64,000 bases of DNA from Pseudonocardia sp. DSM 110487 (GCF_019468565.1 NZ_CP080521.1:9114001-9178000); one strand, 5' to 3'; counted from the stretch's first letter, positions 17,315 through 25,814 are shown. Notes: generated from the letters alone by a model not told the origin. A program made the numbers and translations.

Positions 17315-17959
17315 TCAGACCGGCTCCGCCCAGACGATGAGATTGTCCTCGTAGCTGCGCAGCCTTGCGTCGAACGGGCCACCGCAGGTGATCAGTGCGA
17401 GCCGCCGCTTCCCATCGGTGTCGAAGAGCTCGGCAGGCAGCTGCGACTTGGTCACCTGCTGGGTGTCGGTCACTTCGAACCTCCACGGGTTGCCCAGACC
17501 GTCGACGACCGTGATCCGGTCCCCCGCGCCCATGTCCTTCAGCTTCGCGAAGACGCCGAGCCCCGCCACCGCCGAGTCGACGTGACCGGCGATCAGCGTG
17601 GTGCCGCGGGGCGCACCCATGGGGGAGCTGCCGATCCACCAGCCGAGCTTCGAGATGTCCTCCGGAACGGCGAGGAAGCCGTCATCGGCGACGTCGGCAA
17701 GGGCCACCGGCGCCGGCGATGCACCTTCGAGCTCCACGGTCGCCGGTGGCACTTGGGCCACGTCCTCGGCCGCCGACGGAGTCGACGGAGCCCCGCTCTC
17801 GGTGGCCACCGGCGCGCTGGGCAGTGGTGGAGCCGATCCAGCAGCGGGGAGCGAGCCGCACGCCGTCAGGAACACGGCCAGCAGCATCGCCGTGACCGCC
17901 GCCGCCCCACCGCCCGGACGGATCCGGGTGGCGGGGCGGCGAAGCGTGCCGTCGATCAT
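17315..17959 (-). CDS. Class F sortase
   Basis: A 214-residue transpeptidase predicted to act outside the membrane. A hydrophobic N-terminal segment ends in a lipobox-like LTAC (about residue 34), then a Pro/Ser/Ala linker, then the catalytic domain (about 85-214) with His in TTLIAGHVDS, Cys in RLALITCGGPFD and a downstream Arg in ARLRSYEDNLIVWAE. Its ATG overlaps the stop of the CHRD gene by four bases, so the two are co-translated and the CHRD protein is the probable substrate. Class F enzymes in actinobacteria are usually found near their targets; that is family knowledge. Confidence 0.92.
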   Translation of the reverse strand: MIDGTLRRPATRIRPGGGAAAVTAMLLAVFLTACGSLPAAGSAPPLPSAPVATESGAPSTPSAAEDVAQVPPATVELEGASPAPVALADVADDGFLAVPEDISKLGWWIGSSPMGAPRGTTLIAGHVDSAVAGLGVFAKLKDMGAGDRITVVDGLGNPWRFEVTDTQQVTKSQLPAELFDTDGKRRLALITCGGPFDARLRSYEDNLIVWAEPV

Positions 17960-18576
17960 CGGGTGCGGTCGGCCCGGCGCCGCATGAAAAGCGCTCCACC
18001 GGACGCGAGGAGGACGAGCGCGCCGCAGACGGCGACCGAGGTACCGGCCCAGCCGTCGTCCGCGGCCTGCCCGCCGGTGCCGGTGTTGATCACGTCGGGC
18101 TTGTCGGGGTCGCCCGTGAGCTGGCCGCGTGCAACGCCTGACGGCGGCTGGAAGCTGTCGGAGTGAACGTTGAGGTACCAGTTCTCCGGGTTGTTGATGA
18201 TCCGTTCCGCAAGGCCGGGATCGATCTCCACGGTGGCAGACGTGCCGTCGTTGATCGCGTCGTTGTCGAGTGTGACGACGACGTCGCCGTTTTCGCCCTT
18301 GGCGCCGCGGTGGATATGACCTGCGGTGATGGTTTCGCTGTTGCCGCTGACACTGACCGTGTAGTTCAACTCCCCATCGGTGTTGAGCTGGAAGCTGCCG
18401 GTGACCTTCGCTCCGTCCTCGCCGCTGCCGGCCGGCACCTCTTGCTCGCCGGAGCCCGACACGCTGAGCGTGACCCAGTCGGACTGTGCGGACGCGATCG
18501 AGGTGAAGCCGAGCAGTCCTGCCGCGCTGAGCGCGGTGAGCACCGCGGCAGTGCTGAGCAGACGTCGAAACCTCAT
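17956..18576 (-). CDS. CHRD-domain surface protein with sortase-like C-terminal signal
   Basis: A 206-residue exported protein. It has a signal peptide (MRFRRLLSTAAVLTALSAAGLLG to about residue 30, cleavage near SIASAQS) and a CHRD domain (about 35-160) with VSGSGEQEVPAGSG, ETITAGHIHRGAKGENGDVVV and WYLNVHSDSFQPPSGVARGQL. The C-terminus looks like a cell-wall sorting signal: VINTG, a spacer, the hydrophobic stretch VAVCGALVLLASGGALFM and the basic end RRRADRTR. VINTG differs from LPxTG at the first two positions. The ATG follows AAGGAG. The overlapping class F sortase is the likely anchoring enzyme. The role of CHRD domains is not well known. Confidence 0.9.
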   Translation of the reverse strand: MRFRRLLSTAAVLTALSAAGLLGFTSIASAQSDWVTLSVSGSGEQEVPAGSGEDGAKVTGSFQLNTDGELNYTVSVSGNSETITAGHIHRGAKGENGDVVVTLDNDAINDGTSATVEIDPGLAERIINNPENWYLNVHSDSFQPPSGVARGQLTGDPDKPDVINTGTGGQAADDGWAGTSVAVCGALVLLASGGALFMRRRADRTR

Positions 18577-18847
18577 CAAAGCTCCTTCGGTGGGGAAAGC
18601 GGCCATCTCGACCGCACCGATATCCCCCACACGGTCGCTCTGCCGGATTGGTTCACGGCATTCGCCGCTTTCGACCCGGTTCCAGTTCGCCGACTCAGAA
18701 GCGCCGTTCGGCGCATTCCGCGCAAAGGAGCAGATTCGAGTGGGCCATTCGGCCGATGCGCGACTCCTCGCTCACACCCACATCGGTCCCGACAATCGCA
18801 TGCAGTCGGTGTGCGTCCGGAGTGGACGTGCAACACCGCGCAGGGCG
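18577..18847. other. Intergenic region between tsaD and the CHRD gene
   Basis: About 270 bases that should hold the promoter of the CHRD-sortase operon (minus strand) next to the end of tsaD. No gene or clear operator is seen. Confidence 0.5.
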
Positions 18848-19888
18848 TCAGCCCACCAGCACCTCGGTGACCGGCAGCGACGAGTCCGCCGGCAGGTCGG
18901 CGCGGCTCGGCTTCGCGCCTGCCGCGAACAGGTGGGCGCCCAGCGCTGCCACCATCGCCCCGTTGTCCGTGCACAGGCCGGGGCGGGGCACCCGCAGCCG
19001 GATGCCGGCGGCGGCACAGCGTTCCTCGGCCAGCACGCGCAGCCGCGAGTTGGCCGCCACCCCTCCACCGAGCAACAACGTCTCCATTCCGCGCTCGCGG
19101 GCCGCGCGCACGGCCTTGGCCGTCAGCACGTCGACCACGGATTCCTGGAAGCTCGCTGCCACGTCGGCCACCGGAACCGGGGTGCCGGCCCGTTCGAGGG
19201 CCTCGACGTGGCGCGCGACGGCCGTCTTCAGCCCGGAGAAGGAAAAGTCGAACGGTGCGTCCCGCGGGCCGGTGAGGCCGCGGGGGAACGCGATCGCGGC
19301 GGGGTCGCCGTCGCGGGCAACGCGGTCGATGTGCGGCCCACCGGGGAACGGCAGCCCGAGCAGGCGCGCGACCTTGTCGAACGCCTCGCCCGCCGCGTCG
19401 TCGATCGTGGCGCCGAGCGGGGTGACCGGGCCGGCGAGGTCGGGCACGTCGAGGAGGCTCGAGTGCCCGCCGGAGACGAGCAGCGCGAGACACGGTGGCA
19501 ACGGGCCGTGCTGCAGCGTGTCGACGGCGACGTGTGCGGCCAGGTGGTTCACCCCGTACAGCGGCACATCCCACGCGGCGGCGTAGGCCTTCGCGGCTGC
19601 GACGCCGACGAGCAGGGCGCCGGTGAGCCCCGGGCCAGCCGTGACCGCGACAGCCTCGACGTCCCGGCCGGTCACGCCCGCGGTGGTGAGCGCGCGGTGC
19701 ACGGCGGGCACCATCGCCTGCAGGTGCGCCCGCGACGCCACCTCGGGCACCACGCCACCGAACCGCGCGTGCTCGTCCACCGAGGAGGCCACTTCGTTGG
19801 CGAGCAGCTCCACCCCGCCCGCGTCGTCGAGCCGCACCACGCCGACGCCCGTCTCGTCGCAGGACGTCTCGATCCCCAGGACGATCAT
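18848..19888 (-). CDS. tsaD: tRNA N6-threonylcarbamoyladenosine transferase TsaD
   Basis: A 346-residue enzyme of the ASKHA fold that transfers the threonylcarbamoyl group to A37 of ANN-decoding tRNAs, working with TsaB and TsaE. It starts MIVLGIETSCDETGVGV and has the metal-binding HxxxH motif in GVNHLAAHVAV, ALLVSGGHSSL, DDAAGEAFDKVARLLGLPFPGGP, SFSGLKTAV and LLLGGGVAANSRLR. Its start overlaps the rimI stop by four bases. The tsaB-rimI-tsaD order is the standard actinobacterial one. Confidence 0.97.
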   Translation of the reverse strand: MIVLGIETSCDETGVGVVRLDDAGGVELLANEVASSVDEHARFGGVVPEVASRAHLQAMVPAVHRALTTAGVTGRDVEAVAVTAGPGLTGALLVGVAAAKAYAAAWDVPLYGVNHLAAHVAVDTLQHGPLPPCLALLVSGGHSSLLDVPDLAGPVTPLGATIDDAAGEAFDKVARLLGLPFPGGPHIDRVARDGDPAAIAFPRGLTGPRDAPFDFSFSGLKTAVARHVEALERAGTPVPVADVAASFQESVVDVLTAKAVRAARERGMETLLLGGGVAANSRLRVLAEERCAAAGIRLRVPRPGLCTDNGAMVAALGAHLFAAGAKPSRADLPADSSLPVTEVLVG

Positions 19889-20364
19889 GCTCCGCGCTCC
19901 CGCCGCATCGTGTACGCGTCCGCGCCGCTGGGCCGGTAGTAGCGCTTGCGCAGGCCGATGACCGTGAAGCCCTCTGCCTCGTAGAGCGCCCGCGCGGCCT
20001 CGTTGTCGGTGCGGACCTCGAGGAACACGGTGGCGCCCAGCTCGTCGGCCACCGTGAGCAGCCCGCGCAACAGCGCGCGGCCGATGCCGCGACGCTGGTG
20101 GGCGGGGTCGACGCCGATCGTGTGGATCTCCGCCTCGGCCTGCGGGGGCCCGGCCACGAACCCGAGCCCCGCGTACCCGACGAGCAGCTCCCCGTCCCGC
20201 GCGGCCAGGTACGGGTGGCCGGCCGCCAGCTCGTCGCGGAACGCGCGCTCGCTCCACGGGTCGTCGCCGGGGAAGAGCAGCCGCTCCAGCTCTGCGCAGC
20301 GCGCCGCGTCCTTCTCACGCAGCGCGTCGATCTGCACCGAGCTATTGGGCGCCGGGGCCGGCAT
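19885..20364 (-). CDS. rimI: Ribosomal protein S18 alanine N-acetyltransferase-like GNAT (RimI)
   Basis: A 159-residue GNAT-fold acetyltransferase. Acetyl-CoA binding motif A reads IHTIGVDPAHQRRGIGRALLRGLL, followed by VFLEVRTDNEAARALYEAEGFTVIGLRKRYY, typical of RimI. It sits between tsaB and tsaD with coupled stops and starts (one-base overlap with tsaB, four with tsaD). Family members acetylate protein N-termini; the true substrate here is unknown. Proline and alanine before residue 10 suggest a slightly extended N-terminus. Confidence 0.94.
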   Translation of the reverse strand: MPAPAPNSSVQIDALREKDAARCAELERLLFPGDDPWSERAFRDELAAGHPYLAARDGELLVGYAGLGFVAGPPQAEAEIHTIGVDPAHQRRGIGRALLRGLLTVADELGATVFLEVRTDNEAARALYEAEGFTVIGLRKRYYRPSGADAYTMRRERGA

Positions 20365-21026
20365 CAGGCGCTCACCCGCTTGCGGGTGCCGGGCTCCACG
20401 GCGTCGGGGCGGCGCAGGTACAGCGGCACGAGCGGGTCCGGCGCCGTGCCCGCACGCAGGACTGGTGCCGCCACGGCGACGAGCCCGGTGGGCGACGGCG
20501 ACTCCGGCGGGCGCACCGGCAGCCCCACCGACGGAGCCGACCCGCCCGCCGCGGCCACCGCCCCGAGCTCACGCGCCCGCTCGGCCACCGCGGCCGGGGC
20601 TTGGACGTGCGGTCCGTCGACCCGCGCCCCGGACTCGTCGTACGCGGCCCAGTAGAACTCGCGGCGCCGCGCGTCCGTGACGACGACGAGCGGGCCTTCG
20701 CCTGCCGCGTCGACCGCGATCGCGTCGAGCGAGCACACGCCGTGCACCGGAACACCGAGCGCGTCACCCAGGGCCGCGGCGGTGACCATGCCGACCCGCA
20801 ACCCGGTGAACGGGCCCGGTCCCGTCCCCACGACCACGGCGTCGACGCCGCGCAACGTCGTGCCGGCGTCGCCGCACACCGCCTGCACGGCCGGCATCAA
20901 CAGCTCGGCGTGCTTGCGGGCGTCATGCTCCACGCGCGCGGCCCGCAGCAGGACGGCGTCAGCGGTCAGCTCGACGACACCCGCGGTGACGGCGGGCGTG
21001 GCGGTGTCGATGGCCAGGACCAGCAC
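20364..21026 (-). CDS. tsaB: tRNA t6A biosynthesis protein TsaB
   Basis: A 220-residue inactive ASKHA paralogue that pairs with TsaD in t6A synthesis. The N-terminal strand MLVLAIDTATPAVTAGVVE, HDARKHAELLMPAVQAV and VVVGTGPGPFTGLRVGMVTAAALG are family hallmarks. Its stop overlaps the start of rimI by one base. A strong hairpin separates it from the upstream HAD gene. Confidence 0.94.
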   Translation of the reverse strand: MLVLAIDTATPAVTAGVVELTADAVLLRAARVEHDARKHAELLMPAVQAVCGDAGTTLRGVDAVVVGTGPGPFTGLRVGMVTAAALGDALGVPVHGVCSLDAIAVDAAGEGPLVVVTDARRREFYWAAYDESGARVDGPHVQAPAAVAERARELGAVAAAGGSAPSVGLPVRPPESPSPTGLVAVAAPVLRAGTAPDPLVPLYLRRPDAVEPGTRKRVSA

Positions 21027-21059
21027 ACACCTGAGCCTACGAGAGCGCCCTGTTCCGGC

Positions 21060-21102
21060 GAGCGGCGCGTTCGTCGGAACCTATCCGACGAACGCGCCGC
21101 TC
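21060..21102. terminator. Hairpin between the HAD gene and tsaB
   Basis: A perfect 18-bp inverted repeat (GAGCGGCGCGTTCGTCGG) around the seven-base loop AACCTAT. It lies just after the HAD stop (minus strand) and before tsaB, and could terminate or attenuate read-through. The CCGACGAACG core also occurs in the groEL hairpin and near 24630. Confidence 0.8.
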
Positions 21103-21120
21103 GTCGGATTGGAACCGGGC

Positions 21121-21843
21121 TCACCAGTCCGCGATCAGGGCCGGCAGGTCCGTGAGCCGGTGCAGCACGGCGTCGGGGTGCACGTCCACCGGCACCTGCT
21201 GCGCGGCGGGGATGTCGGAGTGCGGCACGAACACCGCCCGCATACCCACCGCCTTGGCTCCGCTGATGTCGTCGTAGGGGCGGTCGCCCACGTAGACGCA
21301 CGCCTCTGGGTCGTCGACGCCCACGGCGTCCATGGCGGCGTGGAACGCCTCCGGATGTGGCTTGGTCCACTCCAGGTCGCTCGACCACACGCAGGCGTCG
21401 AACAGGTCGAGGACGCCGTCGGAGCGGAACCGGTCCTCGTGCCAGTCGCGCGGCCACGAGGTGGACGACAGCACGCCGAGCTTGAGCCCGCGCTCACGCA
21501 GGGCGCGCAGCACCGGCCCGGCGTCCGGGTCGGTGGGCATCTGCCCGAACCAGAATTCGCGGTGCAGCGCCAGCGCGGACTCGCGCACCTGGGCCGGCAC
21601 GTCGGCGGGATGGTGGTGCCCGGCGTCGGCCAGCACCTGATCGAGGGTGAACGCCCTGTGCTCGTCACGGACAGCGGCCCACCGTGCGTCCTCTGCGGCC
21701 AGCAAGGCGTTCGCCAGTGCCGCGGCGCGCTCGGCGTCTCCGTCGTGCAGCACCTCGGCGAGCAGGCGCCAGCCCTCGAGGTTGTCGATCCGCTTCCAGG
21801 GGGTGAGCGTGCCGCCCCAGTCGAAGATGACGGCCTTGATCAC
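21121..21843 (-). CDS. HAD-superfamily hydrolase
   Basis: A 240-residue phosphatase-like protein of the haloacid dehalogenase superfamily. Motif I reads VIFDWGGTLTPW, motif II LGVLSSTSW, and motifs III/IV are WTKPHPEAFHAAMDAVG and YVGDRPYDDISGAKAVGM. The cap lies between residues 20 and 90. In motif I the second acidic position is Gly (DWGGT rather than DxD), as in several HAD subfamilies, so phosphatase activity is not certain. The GTG start overlaps the tsaE stop, placing it in the alr-hydrolase-tsaE operon. Substrate unknown. Confidence 0.9.
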   Translation of the reverse strand: MIKAVIFDWGGTLTPWKRIDNLEGWRLLAEVLHDGDAERAAALANALLAAEDARWAAVRDEHRAFTLDQVLADAGHHHPADVPAQVRESALALHREFWFGQMPTDPDAGPVLRALRERGLKLGVLSSTSWPRDWHEDRFRSDGVLDLFDACVWSSDLEWTKPHPEAFHAAMDAVGVDDPEACVYVGDRPYDDISGAKAVGMRAVFVPHSDIPAAQQVPVDVHPDAVLHRLTDLPALIADW

Positions 21844-22298
21844 GCATCCTCCATGCGGGACACGGTAGCCGTCCGCACGTCGTCGGGTTGCCGTTGCAGC
21901 CGTACGAGCAGGTGCCCTGGGGACAGCCGCTCCGCCACCCCTTCACCCCATTCGACCACGACAACGGCCTCGGAGAGGTCCGTGTCGAGGTCGAGGTCGT
22001 CGAGCTCCGCCGCACCGCCGAGGCGGTAGGCGTCGACGTGCACGAGCGACACCCCGCGTCCGCCGGGGAGAGGTCGGTGCTCGCGGGCGATCACGAACGT
22101 CGGGGACGTGACCGGCCCCGCCACCCCGAGCCCTCGGGCGATGCCGCGCACCAGCACGGTCTTGCCGGCGCCCAGCGGCCCGGACAGCACGACGAGGTCG
22201 CCCGGCCCGAGCTCGGCGGCGAGCCGCTCGCCGAGCGCCTCCGTGTCGGCCGGTTCGGGCAGCACCAGCTCGACGTCCAGCTCCAGCCCCGTGGTCAT
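21840..22298 (-). CDS. tsaE: tRNA t6A biosynthesis ATPase TsaE
   Basis: A 152-residue P-loop ATPase that drives turnover of the TsaB-TsaD complex. It has Walker A GPLGAGKTVLVRGIARGLG, the conserved VTSPTFVIAREH and LVHVDAYRLGGAAELDDL, and VVVVEWGEGVAERL. The ATG at 22298 overlaps the stop of the upstream alpha/beta hydrolase (ATGA), and its own stop overlaps the HAD start. Confidence 0.96.
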   Translation of the reverse strand: MTTGLELDVELVLPEPADTEALGERLAAELGPGDLVVLSGPLGAGKTVLVRGIARGLGVAGPVTSPTFVIAREHRPLPGGRGVSLVHVDAYRLGGAAELDDLDLDTDLSEAVVVVEWGEGVAERLSPGHLLVRLQRQPDDVRTATVSRMEDA

Positions 22299-23398
22299 GC
22301 GCGCCACCGGAACCTGCGCGGGCGAACGCGGTCGGCGCTGCGTCGGATGAGGTCGACGAGCGCCTCGTCCATCGCGGCCGGCTGTTCGAGCATGGGCAGG
22401 TGCCCGACCCCGTCGAAGTGGACGAGCCGTGCGTCCGGCAGCTCCGCTGCGATGACGTCGCTGTGCGTGGAGGGGATCACGTGGTCGGCGGTGCCTGCCG
22501 CCACGAGCAGCTCGCAGTCTGCCAGCGCGGGCAGTGCGGCCACCCGGTTGTGGCTGTTGACGGTGTCGGCGAAGTCGATGAGCGCGTCGACGGCGTTGGT
22601 GCTGATCATCGTGTCGACGAGGTCGACCAGCCATGGGGCGATGTTGTTGTCGCCGTAGGCGAACTTGCGGGTGAGCGACCAGATGACGTCACCCAGCGCC
22701 TTACGCGCGGTCTCGACGAGCGTCGGCTGCAGCCGTGCGAGGAACCCGACGGTGCGGGTGAGCGGGTTGTGCCGCGACAGCAGCGTGCCGGGCAGCCCGC
22801 CGCTCGCCACCTCGCCTGCCGAGGTCGACACGAGCGCGACGCCTGCCACCCGCTCGGCGAACAACTCCGGGTTCTGCTCGGCGAGAGCCATGATCGTCAT
22901 GCCACCCATCGAGTGTCCGACGAGCACGAGCGGGCCCTCGGGGGCCAGCGCCCTGATCACGGCGTCGAGGTCGTGGCCGAGCTGCTCGAGGGTGCAGCTC
23001 TCCTGCGGGGCGCGCTCGGAACGGCCGTGGCTGCGCTGGTCGTAGAGCACCACCCGGATCGACGGGTCGGAGAGCGCGGGCAGCGACTGGCGCTGGAAGT
23101 GCCACGTGCGCCGGTCGAGCGCGAAGCCGTGGACGAGCACGACGGTGAGGGCCGGGTTGCCGTCCTTCGCCTCGATCTCCTCGCAGGAGATGCGCACCCC
23201 GTCGTCGGCGGTGACCGACGACGGCTCGCTCTGCGGCAGCCCGGCCAGCTGCGGTGGCTTCTCCGACAGCTGCGCGGCCAACCGCCTGCGCTCCGCCGCG
23301 ACCCGTGAATGTTTGTGGGCAGCCACGCCGACGGCAACGCCGGTGACCGCCGCGCCCGCCGCTCCGGCCACAGCTCCCCAGATCTGTCCTCGTCTCAC
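22295..23398 (-). CDS. Alpha/beta hydrolase with N-terminal hydrophobic segment
   Basis: A 367-residue serine hydrolase. A hydrophobic helix at about residues 6-28 (IWGAVAGAAGAAVTGVAVGVAA) suggests membrane anchoring or export. The fold follows: VVLVHGFALDRRTWHFQ, oxyanion and nucleophile elbow LVLVGHSMGGMTIMAL (Ser in GHSMG), and the late His in HFDGVGHLPMLEQP. The GTG at 23398 overlaps the alr stop (GTGA), so it is co-translated with alr and tsaE. The same alr-hydrolase-tsaE order is common in actinobacteria. Substrate unknown. Confidence 0.92.
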   Translation of the reverse strand: MRRGQIWGAVAGAAGAAVTGVAVGVAAHKHSRVAAERRRLAAQLSEKPPQLAGLPQSEPSSVTADDGVRISCEEIEAKDGNPALTVVLVHGFALDRRTWHFQRQSLPALSDPSIRVVLYDQRSHGRSERAPQESCTLEQLGHDLDAVIRALAPEGPLVLVGHSMGGMTIMALAEQNPELFAERVAGVALVSTSAGEVASGGLPGTLLSRHNPLTRTVGFLARLQPTLVETARKALGDVIWSLTRKFAYGDNNIAPWLVDLVDTMISTNAVDALIDFADTVNSHNRVAALPALADCELLVAAGTADHVIPSTHSDVIAAELPDARLVHFDGVGHLPMLEQPAAMDEALVDLIRRSADRVRPRRFRWRA

Positions 23399-24561
23399 AC
23401 TGCGATCCCGGTGTGCGTACGGGTCACGCGCCTGCTGTGCACGCCCGTCACGATCTCGTAGTGGATGGTGCCCAGCTCGTCCGCCCACTCCTGGGCGGTC
23501 GGCTCGCCATCGTCACCGGGGCCGAAGAACACCGCTGTGTCACCTTCCCGGACGCCTACGCCGTCCTCGCAGTCCACCACCACCTGGTCCATGCTCACCC
23601 GGCCGACGACCGGCCGCAGCCTGCCGCCCAACAGCACCCGCATCCGCCCGCCCAGCCTGCGCGGCACACCGTCGGCGTACCCGACCGGAACGAGCGCAAG
23701 GGTGGTCTCGCACACCGTGGTCCACTCGTGCCCGTACGACACGCCCTCGCCGGCCGGCACCCGCTTGACCAGCGCCACGCGCCCGCGCAGCGTCATCGCC
23801 GGCCTCAGGGAGGTCTCAGCGGGCGGCCGGCCCAGCGGGTCGAGCCCGTACACCGCGATCCCCGGCCGGACCAGGTCGAAGTGCAGGTCGGGACGGGTGA
23901 GTGTGGCCGCGGCGTTCGCCAGGTGCCGGATCGGGGTGAACCCGCGCTCGCGGGCCACCTCCCACGCCGCCGTGAGCCGCGCCGCCTGCGCGTCGAGGCT
24001 CGGGTGGTCCGGGATGTCGGCATTGGCCAGGTGCGACCAGACGGCCACGACCTCCACCTGCCCGTCGGCGGCAGCCTTCTCGACGTCGTCGAGCAGGGCG
24101 TCCCACTCGGCGGGTTGCGCCCCGCCCCTTGACAGCCCCGTGTCCGCCTTCAGGTGAACCCGCGCCGGGCGTCCCGCGCGCCGCGCACCAGCCGTGACGG
24201 CGGCGAGGTGCGCCCGCGACGCGACGGAGAGATCGACGTCGGTGGCGACGGCCTCGGTGAAGTCGTCGTCGGGCAGGTGCAGCCACGACAGCAGCGGCGC
24301 GGTGATCCCGGCACCCCGAAGCTCGGCGGCCTCCTCGAGGGTGCACACGCCCAGCCAGGACGCGCCCGCCACCAGCGCCGCCTCCGCGACCGGGACCGCG
24401 CCGTGCCCGTACCCGTCGGCCTTGACCACCGCCATCACCGCAGCCTTCGAGGCCGCCTCACGGAGCACCTCGACGTTGTGGCGGACGGCGGCGAGGTCGA
24501 CGAGGGCTTCGGCCCGCGGCGCGCTCGACGGAGACTCCACGTAGTCAATCATCGCATTCAT
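23395..24561 (-). CDS. alr: Alanine racemase
   Basis: A 388-residue PLP enzyme that makes D-alanine for peptidoglycan. The PLP-binding Lys is in VMAVVKADGYGHG, the second catalytic Tyr in GEGVSYGHEW, and other signatures are HLKADTGLSRGG, RPGIAVYG and VVGRVSMDQVVVD. The ATG at 24561 (MNAMIDYVESPSSAPRAEALVDL) was chosen over longer versions with no conserved residues; an ATG at 24552 is also possible. It is the first gene of a tightly overlapping operon (alr, hydrolase, tsaE, HAD). Confidence 0.96.
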   Translation of the reverse strand: MNAMIDYVESPSSAPRAEALVDLAAVRHNVEVLREAASKAAVMAVVKADGYGHGAVPVAEAALVAGASWLGVCTLEEAAELRGAGITAPLLSWLHLPDDDFTEAVATDVDLSVASRAHLAAVTAGARRAGRPARVHLKADTGLSRGGAQPAEWDALLDDVEKAAADGQVEVVAVWSHLANADIPDHPSLDAQAARLTAAWEVARERGFTPIRHLANAAATLTRPDLHFDLVRPGIAVYGLDPLGRPPAETSLRPAMTLRGRVALVKRVPAGEGVSYGHEWTTVCETTLALVPVGYADGVPRRLGGRMRVLLGGRLRPVVGRVSMDQVVVDCEDGVGVREGDTAVFFGPGDDGEPTAQEWADELGTIHYEIVTGVHSRRVTRTHTGIAV

Positions 24562-24666
24562 CGCGACAGGCGCATCCCGGCTGACCCGACCACTGCGCCC
24601 CCCGGGAGCGGGCATCGTGTAACACCGTTCCGACGAACGGCGCCAACTCGATGGGCGTACGGGAGG

Positions 24667-25245
24667 CTAGGCGCGTCGGCGGGCACGCAGGCTGCGGTTC
24701 TTCATGCGGTTCCCGCAGCCCGACATCGCGCACCACCTCCCACGCCGTCCGTGCGAGCGGTCGTAGAACGCCCAGCCGCACTCGTCGTTCTCGCAGGCCT
24801 TGAGGCGCTGCCAGGTGCCATCGGATTGCGCGTCGCGGACCGCGAGCAGGAGGCTGGTCCAGGCGATCGTCGAGCCGCGACCCGGCGCCTGCTCGATGCG
24901 AACGCGACCGGCGGCATCGACCTCGAACAGGGGCGTGCAGGCCTGCGCTGCGGCCCGCAACGGCTCCAGATCCTGCGCGCCGGGCGGTGGGCCGCCCACG
25001 TTCGCGGCCAGCATCCCCCGGAGGCTCTCCCGCACCTCGCGCGCCGCACGCAGCTCGTCGTATCCCAGGCCGGTCACGGGATCCGCGAGACCGGCGGCCT
25101 CCAACCAGTGCCGCGCGGTGTCCGGCTCCCGGAGGAGGTCGGTGTTGCTGTCCGCCTCGACGGTGTTCACGAACGCCTGGACCAGCAGCAGCGGCATCGG
25201 GGCCGGCTTCGTCTCGTCCGGCGCGACCCACGCGGGGAGGGGCAT
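24667..25245 (-). CDS. CGNR zinc-finger / ABATE-domain putative regulator
   Basis: A 192-residue protein of the stress-induced ABATE-CGNR type. The N-terminal ABATE-like domain (about 15-140) carries LVQAFVNTVEADSNTDLLREP near the start. The C-terminal zinc finger (about 150-183) has CENDEC, YDRSHGRRGRWCAMSGCGNRMKN, giving two CxxxxC pairs and the CGNR signature. These proteins are thought to be DNA-binding transcription factors. A set of repeated half-sites lies in the 50 bp upstream of its start (25261-25307), a likely auto-regulatory operator shared with the divergent gene. Confidence 0.9.
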   Translation of the reverse strand: MPLPAWVAPDETKPAPMPLLLVQAFVNTVEADSNTDLLREPDTARHWLEAAGLADPVTGLGYDELRAAREVRESLRGMLAANVGGPPPGAQDLEPLRAAAQACTPLFEVDAAGRVRIEQAPGRGSTIAWTSLLLAVRDAQSDGTWQRLKACENDECGWAFYDRSHGRRGRWCAMSGCGNRMKNRSLRARRRA

Positions 25246-25260
25246 CGGGCAATCCTAGGT

Positions 25261-25307
25261 GCCATGACCAGCAAAGAGCGTTGACTGGTCATGGCATGAC
25301 CAGCAAA
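25261..25307. promoter_or_regulatory. Operator-like cluster: inverted and direct GCATGACCAG repeats
   Basis: GCCATGACCAG (25261-25271) and its exact inverse CTGGTCATGGC (25285-25295) form an 11-bp inverted repeat with a 13-base spacer. A third copy (GGCATGACCAGCAAA, 25293-25307) follows in direct orientation. The cluster lies between the divergent CGNR gene and the plus-strand gene, fitting a shared regulatory site. Confidence 0.75.
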
Positions 25308-25814
25308 CTGGGTTATATGGTCACGGCAGGCCATCGGTCCGTGTTGGTGAACGTCAACGGCGTCGGGTGGGCCGAGCGGAAGGTCCGGGTGCGCGACGTG
25401 TGGAGCGCCCGTCTGCGCTCGGCCCGACTGGACCGCAGGCTCAGCGCCGGTGAACCGCCGGAAACCAGCGCCTTGCTGGCGGTCCGGGCCCAGTCGCTTG
25501 TCAGGCCGGCCGCCTGCAGAGAGCTGGCCCGCACACTTCTGCGCCTGCTCGCTCTTGCCGCCCGGCCGCCGCGAGCGACCGCGATGGTGCGGGTCAGTGC
25601 GCGGCACATCCGGGCCGCCGCGCCGGAGCTGCACGGACTCGCCGACCGGCTCCTCGAGGGTGGTCCGGTGTCGGCGTGCGGGGTCGTACAGCTGAGGGCT
25701 CTGCTGGCCGATGGCAGCGGTCCCGTATACCACGGCGGTTGTCCCGATGACCTCGCCGACCGGCTACGCCGGGTGCGGGCCGCGCTCGATGCCCTCGGTC
25801 CGGTGTCCCGCTAA
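25296..25814 (+). CDS. Conserved hypothetical Arg/Leu-rich helical protein
   Basis: A protein of up to 172 residues, mostly helical and basic (VWSARLRSARLDRRL, ACRELARTLLRLLALAARPP, HIRAAAPELHGLADRLLEG, DLADRLRRVRAALDAL). Similar short proteins occur in other Pseudonocardiaceae by my recollection, with no known role. The ATG at 25296 lies inside the operator-like repeats, so a later start (ATG 25317 or GTG 25341, VLVNVNGVGWAERKVRVRDVW) may be the real one. It is divergent from the CGNR regulator and its stop overlaps the convergent nnr gene by four bases. Confidence 0.65.
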   Translation: MTSKLGYMVTAGHRSVLVNVNGVGWAERKVRVRDVWSARLRSARLDRRLSAGEPPETSALLAVRAQSLVRPAACRELARTLLRLLALAARPPRATAMVRVSARHIRAAAPELHGLADRLLEGGPVSACGVVQLRALLADGSGPVYHGGCPDDLADRLRRVRAALDALGPVSR

